Positions 14,797 to 22,756 of a stretch of DNA of 64,000 nucleotides are shown piece by piece; the stretch's first letter is position 1; each line of letters opens with the position of its first letter. The position numbers and the translations under genes were made by a program. The notes beneath the pieces were generated by a model. That model did not search any database. It worked only from the letters and a program-made list of their open reading frames with translations, and was not told the DNA's origin. Source of the stretch: Bacteroidota bacterium (lineage in GTDB: Bacteria > Bacteroidota > Bacteroidia > Chitinophagales > Saprospiraceae); contig WGNL01000018.1 in NCBI GenBank assembly GCA_016124585.1, positions 124,001-188,000 on the forward strand, in the 5' to 3' direction.

Positions 14797-17361
14797 TCAC
14801 TTCCCGTGCACCTTCTTGTTCTGCTCGTAGCCGCATTTTATCCACTTCGCATAGTCGCCCACCTTCTGCATACCGGACACAGGGTTGTTGAGCAGTTTGC
14901 CATCGTTGGAAAGCAGGACGTACTGCGGCTGTGAGTTGTCGTTGAAATTCTCCGTTTGGAAATAGGCCCATTTATGGCCGTAGTTGCGGAGGCGTTTTGT
15001 GCCCCCGCTCTTCATCGGCAATGATTTTTGCTCTGCTTCCGGCAAATCAATTTTTTCATCCACGTACAAAGAAATGACGACGAACGAATCCCGCAGGTAC
15101 TCATGGATGCCCTCTTTAGGCCAAACCTCGGCCTCCATGCGGCGGCAGTTGGCACAAGCATGGCCCGTGAAATCAATCATGATGGGCTTGTTTTCCTTGC
15201 GGGCAACTTCAAGGCCTTCGCAAAAATCATCGAAGCAATAGACGTTCTGCGGACAATCGCAGGGGTGCCAAATACTGTAGCAGGTCGGCGGTACGATGCC
15301 GCTCAGCAGTGACAGGGTATGCAGTGAACCTTCTTTTTCATCGTAGCGCAATCCCGTGAAAAGATAGCCGACGAAAATGAACGACAAAATGGCTAGCACC
15401 CACCGCACGGGCGAAAGTTGTTTCAAGGAAATCTTGGTATCGTGCGGGAACCTGATTTTACCCAACAAATAAATGCCCAAGCCGAGGAAAATCACTATCC
15501 AGAAACCGAGGAACACCTCCATTTTCAGGATGCCCCAGTGCTTCACGAGGTCGGCGTTGGAGAGGAATTTCAGCGCCAGGGCCAGTTCGAGGAAGCCCAG
15601 CACTACCTTCACGGTCGTCATCCAGCCACCAGACTTTGGGAGTGCCTTGAGCCAGTTGGGGAAGGCAGCGAAGAGGCCGAACGGCAAGCCCAGCGCCACA
15701 CCGAATCCCGCCATGCCCGCTGTGAGCTGCATGGCACCAGCATCGGAATCGAGCACGGTGCCGAGCAGTGAACCGAGGATAGGGCCTGTGCACGAAAATG
15801 ACACGAGCACAAGTGTCAGTGCCATGAAAAAGATGCCCAATACCCCGCCAACACCTTCGGCATTTGCCGATTTGTTCGACCAGGATTCCGGTAGCGTTAT
15901 TTCAAAATAACCGAAAAACGAGATGGCGAAAACGAGGAAAATCAGGAAGAAGACGATGTTGATGGTCGGGTTCGTCGAGAAATCACTCAGAATGTCTGGG
16001 CTGACAGAATCAAGCACGTGGAAGGGCAAGCTGAACAGTACGTATACTAGCAGGATGAAAAAGCCATAAAGGCCAGCGTTCTGAAAACCTTTCTTTTTGG
16101 ATTGGCTGCTTTTGGTAAAAAAGCTCACCGTGAGCGGCACCATCGGGAACACGCAGGGCGTGAACAAAGCCGCTAAACCGCCCAAGAAGCCAAGGATGAA
16201 TATTTTCCAAAGGCCACTACGGTCTTCTTTTTCTTCGCCGCAATCGGCGACCTGTGAGCGGTCGAGACTGAATTCGCAGTTGCCAAGGTAGCTGAAACTG
16301 GCATCTCCAGTAACGACAGCAGGCTCATTTCCGTCACCGCCAAGGGTTACTGTCAAGTTGGCCGGATCTATGCTGAAGTTAACGTCTACTGGAGGAAGGC
16401 ATCGCTCATCATTGCAGGTCATGAACGTCAGGTAGCCGATGATTGGCTTAGCGGGGTCTACTACACTCAACTTTTGGCTGAAAGTGGCGTCCTCCTTGAA
16501 TTTTGTAACTTTCATGCCGAACAACGGGTCGTTGCCTTCAATTTTGTGGCTACCCGTTTCAGTTGCCTTACCATTGAGTTGGTAATGGTCGCCAGGCTCG
16601 AAGTTTAACGAAGTAGGAATCGGGCCGCCGTCCTCCACAAATTGGGAGTACGTTGCCCAGCCTTCATCCAGAGCTGCCTTAAAATTGACGATGAAGGCAT
16701 TTTCGCCTGTTTTTTGCACATCGGCAGTCCATTTCACAGGGTCAAAATTGTTGCCGCCGCCAATGGTGGTAATTGGCACAGTGGTAGTCGTGGCAGGCGG
16801 GGTATCCGTGTTAGCCGTTTCAGCAGGAGTTTCGGAGGGTTTGGTTTTGCTACCCTTGTCGGCAGCAGGCGTTGTTGCAGGGGTTTCCCCAGATTTTGCC
16901 GTTGGTTTTAACTGAAATGAAAAGTCAATATCGGATGGAGGCAAGCAACGCTCGTTGTTGCAGGTCATGAAGGTCAGGTAGCCAGTGATGGGTTTAGCAA
17001 AGTCTGTGACTTTCACTTTTTGGGTAAAACTGACTTTTTCGGCAAACTTGATAACATGCATATTATCAAACAATGGGTCGTTCAGTTCTTTGCGATGGCT
17101 GGATGTTTCGATGTTTTTACCAACCAAAGAAAAATAGCTGCCCTTGTCGTAGGTAAAACTGGTGGCAATAGGGCCATCCTCACTTTCTAGGTACTGTGAA
17201 TATATATACCAGCCATCCTCCAAAGTGGCCGTGTACACGAGGTTGAACTCGGTATCGCTAAGCTGTTTCGAAGAAAAACTCCATTTGACAGGGTTGTAGA
17301 TTTGGCCAAAGCTTGTCGTCGCAAATGCCAGCAACAATGAAAGTGTCCAGAACTTCCTCAT
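14797..17361 (-). CDS. dsbD: Thiol:disulfide interchange protein DsbD with two N-terminal alpha domains
   Basis: The 854-residue protein starts with a signal peptide (MRKFWTLSLLLAFATTSFG). Two DsbD-alpha-like domains follow (about 20-155 and 205-335), each ending in a Cys pair (TCNNERCLPP, TCNDERCLPP). A Pro/Thr-rich linker joins them. A membrane domain of about eight helices begins near 385 and includes the conserved FTPCVFPMVPLTVSFF and SFSCTGPILGSLLG cysteines. A C-terminal thioredoxin domain has the CxxC motif in HACANCRRME. DsbD carries electrons from cytoplasmic thioredoxin to periplasmic proteins. E. coli DsbD has one alpha domain, so the doubling is notable. A stand-alone third copy is encoded just upstream (17522-17968), probably in the same transcription unit. 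Confidence 0.93.
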   Translation of the reverse strand: MRKFWTLSLLLAFATTSFGQIYNPVKWSFSSKQLSDTEFNLVYTATLEDGWYIYSQYLESEDGPIATSFTYDKGSYFSLVGKNIETSSHRKELNDPLFDNMHVIKFAEKVSFTQKVKVTDFAKPITGYLTFMTCNNERCLPPSDIDFSFQLKPTAKSGETPATTPAADKGSKTKPSETPAETANTDTPPATTTTVPITTIGGGNNFDPVKWTADVQKTGENAFIVNFKAALDEGWATYSQFVEDGGPIPTSLNFEPGDHYQLNGKATETGSHKIEGNDPLFGMKVTKFKEDATFSQKLSVVDPAKPIIGYLTFMTCNDERCLPPVDVNFSIDPANLTVTLGGDGNEPAVVTGDASFSYLGNCEFSLDRSQVADCGEEKEDRSGLWKIFILGFLGGLAALFTPCVFPMVPLTVSFFTKSSQSKKKGFQNAGLYGFFILLVYVLFSLPFHVLDSVSPDILSDFSTNPTINIVFFLIFLVFAISFFGYFEITLPESWSNKSANAEGVGGVLGIFFMALTLVLVSFSCTGPILGSLLGTVLDSDAGAMQLTAGMAGFGVALGLPFGLFAAFPNWLKALPKSGGWMTTVKVVLGFLELALALKFLSNADLVKHWGILKMEVFLGFWIVIFLGLGIYLLGKIRFPHDTKISLKQLSPVRWVLAILSFIFVGYLFTGLRYDEKEGSLHTLSLLSGIVPPTCYSIWHPCDCPQNVYCFDDFCEGLEVARKENKPIMIDFTGHACANCRRMEAEVWPKEGIHEYLRDSFVVISLYVDEKIDLPEAEQKSLPMKSGGTKRLRNYGHKWAYFQTENFNDNSQPQYVLLSNDGKLLNNPVSGMQKVGDYAKWIKCGYEQNKKVHGK

Positions 17362-17436
17362 GTTATAATATTTGAAAAGGAGGGGCTTGCCCGCCTTTGT
17401 GGGTGTTTAAAAAAAAGTCCGCAAAACTAAGGAATA

Positions 17437-17516
17437 AGGGATTGTTGGGCTGCTTGATTGCTGTAATTGTTGTCACGCTTGTTGCAACAATTATATTATT
17501 CAACAATCAAGCAACC
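17437..17516. repeat. Word-repeat inverted repeat upstream of dsbD
   Basis: The outer arms GGCTGCTTGATTGCTG (17448-17463) and CAACAATCAAGCAACC (17501-17516) pair at 14 of 16 positions. The inner arms TAATTGTTG and CAACAATTA are perfect complements. The element starts five bases past the stop codon of the upstream DsbD-alpha gene (minus strand). Confidence 0.75.
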
Positions 17517-17521
17517 AAAAA

Positions 17522-17968
17522 TTACTTCAGGTCGAAGCTAAAAGGGATTTCCACTGGGGGCAAACATCGCTCGCTGTCGCAGGTCATGTACTCGACATTG
17601 CCAGCGAGCGTAGTGGCTTTGGTGACCTTTACCCGCTGGGTGAAGGTGGTTATGCCGCTGAACTTGATAATGTTCATGCCGAAAAGGTCGTCATAACCTT
17701 CGTACTTGTGGCCATCTTCGACATTCTTCCCGTCCATCTTTACGGCGGCATTTTCATCGTAACGGATAGAGGTGCGCACGGGGCCGTCATCGCTTTCCAA
17801 GTATTGGGAATACACGTACCAGCCGTCGGATATATGTGCCGTAAAAACTAAATCGTAGGTTCCATCGGCCACTTTGTTGGCCTCGTATGTCCATTTAACA
17901 GGGTTTATCTGCGCAGAGGCGGCGAAAGTGATGGCCATTGCACAAGCTAAAAAGGCGATTTTTTTCAT
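17522..17968 (-). CDS. Stand-alone DsbD-alpha-like periplasmic domain protein
   Basis: The 148-residue product has a signal peptide (MKKIAFLACAMAITFAASA) and one domain matching the N-terminal domains of the neighbouring DsbD. The shared features are the opening INPVKWTYEA, SDGWYVYSQYLESDDGP, an LFGMNIIKF segment, and the Cys pair TCDSERCLPP that corresponds to the redox pair of nDsbD. It has no membrane or thioredoxin domain. It probably accepts electrons from the DsbD membrane core and reduces periplasmic targets, but this is inferred from homology and position. It lies directly upstream of dsbD on the same strand. Confidence 0.85.
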   Translation of the reverse strand: MKKIAFLACAMAITFAASAQINPVKWTYEANKVADGTYDLVFTAHISDGWYVYSQYLESDDGPVRTSIRYDENAAVKMDGKNVEDGHKYEGYDDLFGMNIIKFSGITTFTQRVKVTKATTLAGNVEYMTCDSERCLPPVEIPFSFDLK

Positions 17969-17999
17969 TTTGAAAAGATTTGATTTTCAGTTCAGCAGA

Positions 18000-18007
18000 C
18001 AAAAATA
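18000..18007 (-). promoter_or_regulatory. Candidate -7 promoter element of the DsbD-alpha/dsbD unit
   Basis: On the minus strand TATTTTTG reads towards the start at 17968, leaving a leader of about 25 bases. It overlaps the T-run of the terminator at 18008-18040, so one transcript would end where the next begins. Confidence 0.4.
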
Positions 18008-18040
18008 ATGCGCCACAACCCTGCGTGATGTGGCGCATCT
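18008..18040 (-). terminator. Intrinsic terminator
   Basis: The arms ATGCGCCACA and TGTGGCGCAT form a perfect GC-rich stem. On the minus strand it is followed by TTATTTTTG. It ends the transcript of the cytochrome b-like gene at 18094. Confidence 0.8.
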
Positions 18041-18093
18041 TAACGATAATATTTTTTTAACGGAAAAAGTTAAGGATAGTTGGCAATTCCACA

Positions 18094-18528
18094 TCAGAAC
18101 CACCCATTTCCAAAGCCCCTAAATGGCCAAGGAATGGCCACCAACACGAGTAAAAGTGCGATGCCATAGAAAATGAAAATGGTTTTGTGCTTCTTGACCT
18201 CGTCCATTGTTTTCTTGGATTTTGAATGTCCGATGGTGACAAGTGCAATGGCTATTATCATCATCAGGCTATGCTCTACCGTGAAAAAGCGGAACATCGC
18301 ATCTTTCATCTGTGAAAAATCCACCCGCCCGCTCATAAAGTACAACACCAAACCAATCAACAATTGGATGTGCATCGAAATCATCGTGAAAAGGTTCAGC
18401 TTACGGCCACCTTCAGTGTAAGGGGCGTTGGAACGCCATTTCAGCAGGGCCATAAAAGTAGCGGCTATCAATAGAATTAACACTATCCAGCGGAGGCCGG
18501 AGTGCGCATGTAGGAGTCCTGTCATCAT
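18094..18528 (-). CDS. Small cytochrome b-like integral membrane protein
   Basis: I chose the ATG at 18528 because the product then starts MMTGLLHAHSGLRWIVL, with the first membrane helix near the N-terminus. The longer frame adds an unlikely hydrophilic extension. The 144-residue protein has four hydrophobic helices. Histidines sit at helix edges (LLHAHSGLRW, ISMHIQLLIG, FTVEHSLMM, TIGHSKSKK) and could bind heme. Similar small proteins in Bacteroidota are often labelled cytochrome B; I base this on general memory of the family, not a search. Function is unknown. The gene follows the LOG-family gene on the same strand, with T/G-rich word repeats (GAGTTTTAAGTTTTGAGTTT) in the gap. Confidence 0.65.
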   Translation of the reverse strand: MMTGLLHAHSGLRWIVLILLIAATFMALLKWRSNAPYTEGGRKLNLFTMISMHIQLLIGLVLYFMSGRVDFSQMKDAMFRFFTVEHSLMMIIAIALVTIGHSKSKKTMDEVKKHKTIFIFYGIALLLVLVAIPWPFRGFGNGWF

Positions 18529-18602
18529 AAGTCTGAGTTTTAAGTTTTGAGTTTCGATTGGTTGCCCAAGCTCGGCAAAGGTAAAATTCGATGGTGGATT
18601 GC

Positions 18603-19355
18603 TCAAACCTTTTCGAGGAGCCACCAAAATGCCCGCCGCCGCCTTGGCATTACCTTGTAATTGCTCTCAATATACCTGCGAATATGCGCCATGCCTTGCG
18701 AGATGTCATCGGTGAGCATAATCAGTTTGAGGTCTTCCGGAGAAATGGTTCCCCTCGAAACCATAGAGGTGAGGTAATCCAGCAGGGGCTTGTAGTAGCT
18801 GACACCGATGAGTACCACAGGAAAATTGTGCATCACTTTCGTCTGCACCAGCGTCAGTGTTTCGAACATTTCGTCCATGGTGCCCCAACCGCCGGGGAGT
18901 ATGACGAAAGCATAACTGTATTTCAGCAGCAATACTTTTCGAACGAAGAAGTAGCGGATGTTGACGGTCTTCTGAACGTAGGGGTTTGGGTGCTGCTCAA
19001 ACGGCAGTACGATATTGCAGCCCACTGATTTTCCACCCGCCTCGAAGGCGCCTTTGTTCGCCGCTTCCATGATGCCAGGGCCGCCGCCGGTCAAGGTAGT
19101 AAAGCCCATCTGGGCAATGGCCTTGCCCACTTCCTCCGCTTTTTCGTAATATTCATGACCATCCTTGAACCGAGCCGAGCCGAAGACGGTAATGCAAGGT
19201 CCGATAAAATGCAAGGCCCTGAACCCTTTCAAAAACTGAAAAAAAACCTTGATGGCAAAGCCCAGTTCCCGATGGCGCTCCTTCGGGCCTTCGAGGTATT
19301 GGGTTTCACCTTTTTTCAGGATGGGGACTGGTGGCGTTTTGATTGGCTTGGACAT
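18603..19355 (-). CDS. LOG-family nucleotide 5'-monophosphate phosphoribohydrolase-like protein
   Basis: The 250-residue protein carries the LOG signature PGGWGTMDEMFE and an upstream glycine-rich TGGGPGIMEAANKGAFEAGG, which form the nucleotide-binding site of the family once called lysine decarboxylases. Characterised LOG proteins cleave cytokinin or nucleotide monophosphates to base plus ribose 5-phosphate, and bacterial members may act in nucleotide recycling (for example PpnN). About 45 residues precede the Rossmann fold, giving a slightly long N-terminus. No cytokinin synthesis gene is nearby, so a nucleotide housekeeping role is the simpler reading. Confidence 0.88.
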   Translation of the reverse strand: MSKPIKTPPVPILKKGETQYLEGPKERHRELGFAIKVFFQFLKGFRALHFIGPCITVFGSARFKDGHEYYEKAEEVGKAIAQMGFTTLTGGGPGIMEAANKGAFEAGGKSVGCNIVLPFEQHPNPYVQKTVNIRYFFVRKVLLLKYSYAFVILPGGWGTMDEMFETLTLVQTKVMHNFPVVLIGVSYYKPLLDYLTSMVSRGTISPEDLKLIMLTDDISQGMAHIRRYIESNYKVMPRRRRAFWWLLEKV

Positions 19356-19415
19356 TTTACCTTTTAAAAATAATCATTGAAAAGGCCGAAGGTAAAAAAG
19401 GTGGTAGGTTCATGC

Positions 19416-21470
19416 TTAACTTGATTGATTAAGTTTCTTCACCATCGTCAAAATAGTCGCCAGCGCCACGGTCTCGCCCGTTTCATCATACACATCCACG
19501 AGCAGCTTCACGATGCCCTTCGCCACGTCGTCCTCGCTCTTTTTTTCTTGGTCAACCTTCTCCTTCACTGTCAGCCGCACACCGATGGTCATGCCGGGAT
19601 AGACAGGCTTCGTGAAGCGGCATTCGTCCAAGCCATAATTCAGCAGCACGGGGCCTTTTTTCGCATCCACGAAGAGTCCAGCCGCTTTTGACAGCACAAA
19701 ATAGCCGTGCGCTACTCGTCCGGTGAAAATGGTTCCTTCGAGCGAGGTAGCATCCATGTGGGCGTAAAAATTGTCACCACTCACGTTGGCAAAATTGCTG
19801 ATGTCTGCCTCCGTGACTGTGTGTTTGGCCGTCACGACCGTTTCGCCAATTTCCAGTTCTTCGAAATGCTTGCGGAAAATATGCACGTCCTTCTCCGCCT
19901 GCCGGCCGCCTTGGTGGTACTGCCCAGTGGCTGCCGTAAGGAAGGTCGGGTGGCCTTGAACCGCCGTCGTTTGGAGGTAATGGTGGAGGCTTCGCATACC
20001 GCCGAGTTCGCCACCGCCGCCAGCCCTGCCGGGGCCCCCGTGGTTCAGCAGTGGGAGTGGCGAGCCATGGCCCGTGCTCTCCTTGGCACATAATTCATTG
20101 AGAATCAAAATCCTGCCGTGGTAGGGCGACGAACCGATGACATAATCCCGTGCGATGCGCTCGTCGGCGGTGACGATGCTGCTCACGAGCGAACCTTTGC
20201 CCATGTTCACCAGTTCGATAGCGTCGTTGAGGTGCTTGTACGGCATGATGGTGCTCACCGGGCCGAACACCTCAATCTCGTGCGAGGCGGTTTTTTGAAA
20301 TGGGTCGTCGTTGAGTAGGAGCATGGGCGAGAAGAAAGCGCCTTTGTTCCAATCTGCCCCAACCGCTTCAAATGTTGCGTCTAGGTTGCCGAAAACGATG
20401 GGCGTGTGGGCAGCGAGTTCCTCCACTTTTGCCCGCACCTCGTCCACCTGCGAGCGCCCGACGAGGCTGCCCATCCTGACGCCCTCCACTTGCGGGTCGC
20501 CGATGGTGGTCTTCGCCAATGCTTGGCCGAGCGAGATTTGCACGTCCTCGACGAGGTTTTCTGGCACGAGGATGCGGCGGATGGCGGTGCATTTCTGCCC
20601 GGCCTTCGTCACCATTTCCCGATGGACTTCTTTGATGAAAATATCGAATTCCGGCGTTCCTGGCACGGCGTCAGCACCCAGCACACAGGCATTGAGACTG
20701 TCGGCCTCCATGTTGAAAGGCACGGAGTTGTTGATGACAGCGGGCGTGGACTTGAGCATGCGGCCCGTGCCTGCGCTGCCTGTGAAGGTGACCACATCCT
20801 GTCCCATCACTGAGTCGAGCAGACCACGGGCGCTGCCGCAGATGAGTTGCAACGAGCCTTCGGGCAAGATGCCGGAGGCAATGATGTCCTGCACCATCGC
20901 ATGGGTGAGGTAGCTGGTCTGCGTGGCAGGCTTCACGATGGCGGGCATCCCGGCCAGCAGGTTCACCGACATTTTTTCGAGCATCCCCCAGATGGGGAAG
21001 TTGAAAGCGTTGATGTGGATGGCCACGCCATGCCTCGGCGACATGATGTGCCGCCCAACGAAAGTGCCTTCCTTCGAGGATTTTACCACCTCACCATCCA
21101 CAAAGAAAGTCTCGTTGCCGAGCCGACGGCGCAGGCTGGCGTAGGCGAACAGTGTGCCGATGCCACCTTCAATGTCCACCCAAGAGTCCACTTTGGTAGC
21201 TCCCGTGGCGTAGCTAAGTGGGTAGTAGCTCTTGCGGCGGTCGTGGAGATAGAGCGCCAGTTTTTTCAGCATGAGGCCCCGCTCGAAGAAGCTCATTTTC
21301 CGCAATGCCCTGCCGCCGACCGTGCGGGCGTATTGCATCATGGCGGGGAAGTCAAGTCCCTCACTGCCAGCGTTGGCGATGACTTCGCCGGTGATGGCGT
21401 TTTGGAGGGGTTGGGTGCGTCCGGAAGCGGGTTGCCAGTGGGATTGGGTGTAGTTGGAAAGATTTTGCAT
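19416..21470 (-). CDS. paaZ: Bifunctional PaaZ: oxepin-CoA hydrolase / 3-oxo-5,6-dehydrosuberyl-CoA semialdehyde dehydrogenase
   Basis: The 684-residue protein has the PaaZ fusion. The N-terminal aldehyde dehydrogenase domain (1 to about 520) shows [26 protein letters not shown], the catalytic Glu in [10 protein letters not shown] and the catalytic Cys294 in [11 protein letters not shown]. The C-terminal MaoC-like hydratase domain (about 545-684) shows the Asp/His pair in [10 protein letters not shown] and the following [11 protein letters not shown]. In phenylacetate degradation PaaZ opens the oxepin-CoA ring and oxidises the resulting aldehyde. The paaABCDE and paaG genes are not here. A thiolase of the PaaJ/PcaF type is encoded at 57616-58830, so the pathway genes are scattered. 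Confidence 0.95.
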   Translation of the reverse strand: MQNLSNYTQSHWQPASGRTQPLQNAITGEVIANAGSEGLDFPAMMQYARTVGGRALRKMSFFERGLMLKKLALYLHDRRKSYYPLSYATGATKVDSWVDIEGGIGTLFAYASLRRRLGNETFFVDGEVVKSSKEGTFVGRHIMSPRHGVAIHINAFNFPIWGMLEKMSVNLLAGMPAIVKPATQTSYLTHAMVQDIIASGILPEGSLQLICGSARGLLDSVMGQDVVTFTGSAGTGRMLKSTPAVINNSVPFNMEADSLNACVLGADAVPGTPEFDIFIKEVHREMVTKAGQKCTAIRRILVPENLVEDVQISLGQALAKTTIGDPQVEGVRMGSLVGRSQVDEVRAKVEELAAHTPIVFGNLDATFEAVGADWNKGAFFSPMLLLNDDPFQKTASHEIEVFGPVSTIMPYKHLNDAIELVNMGKGSLVSSIVTADERIARDYVIGSSPYHGRILILNELCAKESTGHGSPLPLLNHGGPGRAGGGGELGGMRSLHHYLQTTAVQGHPTFLTAATGQYHQGGRQAEKDVHIFRKHFEELEIGETVVTAKHTVTEADISNFANVSGDNFYAHMDATSLEGTIFTGRVAHGYFVLSKAAGLFVDAKKGPVLLNYGLDECRFTKPVYPGMTIGVRLTVKEKVDQEKKSEDDVAKGIVKLLVDVYDETGETVALATILTMVKKLNQSS

Positions 21471-21495
21471 TGGTTAGGTTCATTAATTTTGAGCT

Positions 21496-21503
21496 CAAAG
21501 ATA
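21496..21503 (-). promoter_or_regulatory. Candidate -7 promoter element of paaZ
   Basis: On the minus strand the sequence is TATCTTTG, matching TAnnTTTG and giving a leader of about 20 bases before the ATG at 21470. No PaaR-type operator was recognised. Confidence 0.45.
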
Positions 21504-21834
21504 GCTTGCCATTACTTTTCGAGACATAGTTGTTCTTCCAGTCGATTGTTTTAAAAAATACTATTGGCTCGCTTAAAAACGACCCTAATGAGTTCAGTCC
21601 CATGTTTCGTCTTGTAATTTCATCTGAATAGGACTAAAAAATGACCGCGAACATGGCCAAATTTTTTTCTAAAATTCTTACTTCCCCTTGAACAACTTCC
21701 CCTGTAAACTTGTCTTTAAAAAGTTCTAAATCAATGGAAAATTCATTTTCAAATATGGCTAATTGTTGTTGTCTCACTGCATACGAACGGAGGGGCGAAC
21801 CTATTTTGCTATATTCAAAATAACATTGATTAAC
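21504..21834. other. Intergenic region between paaZ and peroxiredoxin genes, no convincing gene
   Basis: This AT-rich stretch separates divergent genes. A 74-codon open frame on the minus strand (21634-21858) starts inside a hairpin, has no recognisable similarity and is not called. A 26-base stretch at 21627-21652 (AATAGGACTAAAAAATGACC and on) resembles one at 28599-28622 in another intergenic region. Confidence 0.5.
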
Positions 21835-21875
21835 AGCAAGAAAGCCTTTCCGCACCACGGGGAGGCTTTCTTGCT
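21835..21875. promoter_or_regulatory. Perfect 13-bp hairpin upstream of the peroxiredoxin gene
   Basis: AGCAAGAAAGCCT (21835-21847) and AGGCTTTCTTGCT (21863-21875) are exact complements, and the loop contains a further CCG/CGG pair. Neither strand has a good U-run after the stem. It lies 46 bases before the peroxiredoxin ATG, so it may be a leader structure, or the end of an unseen short transcript. Confidence 0.6.
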
Positions 21876-21921
21876 TTAAACCATTTCAAACATCCATTTC
21901 TTAACTAAAAACAATCTAAAA

Positions 21922-22560
21922 ATGGCAACAATCAGACTTGGGGACATTGCCCCTGATTTTACTGCTGAAACCACGCAAGGCACTGTACACTTCCACGAAT
22001 GGCTAGGCGATAGCTGGGGTTTGCTCTTTTCTCACCCCGCCGATTTCACGCCTGTCTGCACCACAGAACTGGGCCGTACCGCTGCTCTCAAATCTGAATT
22101 TGACAAACGAGGTGTAAAGGCCATCGCACTCAGCGTTGACCCGCTCGACTCACACATGAGCTGGCTTAAGGATATTGAAGAAACACAGAATGTGACGATG
22201 AACTTCCCAGTCATCGCCGACGCCGACCGTAAAGTGGCTGAATTGTACGACATGATACACCCGAATGCCTCTGAGAAAACAACCGTACGCACGGTCTTCG
22301 TCATCGGTCCAGACAAAAAAGTGAAAATGACGTTGACTTATCCTGCCAGCACAGGGCGCAATTTCCTCGAAATACTGCGGGTAATCGACAGCCTACAGCT
22401 CACGTCCAATTATAGTGTAGCGACCCCCGTTGATTGGAAACAAGGCGAGGACGTGGTCATTGCACCAGCCATCAAGGATGAGGAAATTCCAGCTAGATTC
22501 CCAAAAGGGCACAAGCGAATCAAACCATACCTGCGCATGACACCGCAGCCGAATATTTAA
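21922..22560 (+). CDS. 1-Cys peroxiredoxin (Prx6-type)
   Basis: The 212-residue protein has the Prx6 layout: DIAPDFTAETTQG near the start, then HPADFTPVCTTELG with the peroxidatic Cys46 and the surrounding Thr, then the Arg in TVRTVFVIGP, and the long C-terminal dimer arm (VDWKQGEDVVIAP, RFPKGHKRIKPYLRMTPQP). No resolving Cys is evident, consistent with 1-Cys chemistry. It reduces hydrogen peroxide and organic peroxides in the cytoplasm using an external thiol. It is a single-gene unit framed by an upstream hairpin and a downstream terminator. Confidence 0.95.
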   Translation: MATIRLGDIAPDFTAETTQGTVHFHEWLGDSWGLLFSHPADFTPVCTTELGRTAALKSEFDKRGVKAIALSVDPLDSHMSWLKDIEETQNVTMNFPVIADADRKVAELYDMIHPNASEKTTVRTVFVIGPDKKVKMTLTYPASTGRNFLEILRVIDSLQLTSNYSVATPVDWKQGEDVVIAPAIKDEEIPARFPKGHKRIKPYLRMTPQPNI

Positions 22561-22580
22561 TCTGATTTCACCAAAAAATG

Positions 22581-22615
22581 AAAGCCTTGCCCATTGTGGC
22601 AAGGCTTTTTTATTT
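22581..22615 (+). terminator. Intrinsic terminator of the peroxiredoxin gene
   Basis: AAAGCCTTGCC and GGCAAGGCTTT form a GC-containing stem around a six-base loop, followed by a run of six T. Confidence 0.9.
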
Positions 22616-22756
22616 GAAGGAAATTGTCGCCCAACTGCTCTTTTGTCTAAGGAATCCGGACTTTTGGCAGCCAACGCCCTCCTATCTTGTCCATCTGTGT
22701 ATCTTCCCGCTGTTTTTCAGTTTTTATATAAAATGTTAAATCAAATAAAACTCATC

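Noticed and set aside
17397-17696. 99-codon plus-strand open frame with a hydrophobic start
   Set aside because: It reads through the word-repeat hairpin and then antisense through the DsbD-alpha gene.
20847-21554. 235-codon antisense open frame across paaZ
   Set aside because: Same shadow pattern; the sense strand encodes a complete PaaZ.
21634-21858. 74-codon minus-strand open frame between paaZ and the peroxiredoxin gene
   Set aside because: Its start lies in a perfect hairpin, it has no similarity I recognise, and no promoter element fits. Kept only as a note in the intergenic entry.
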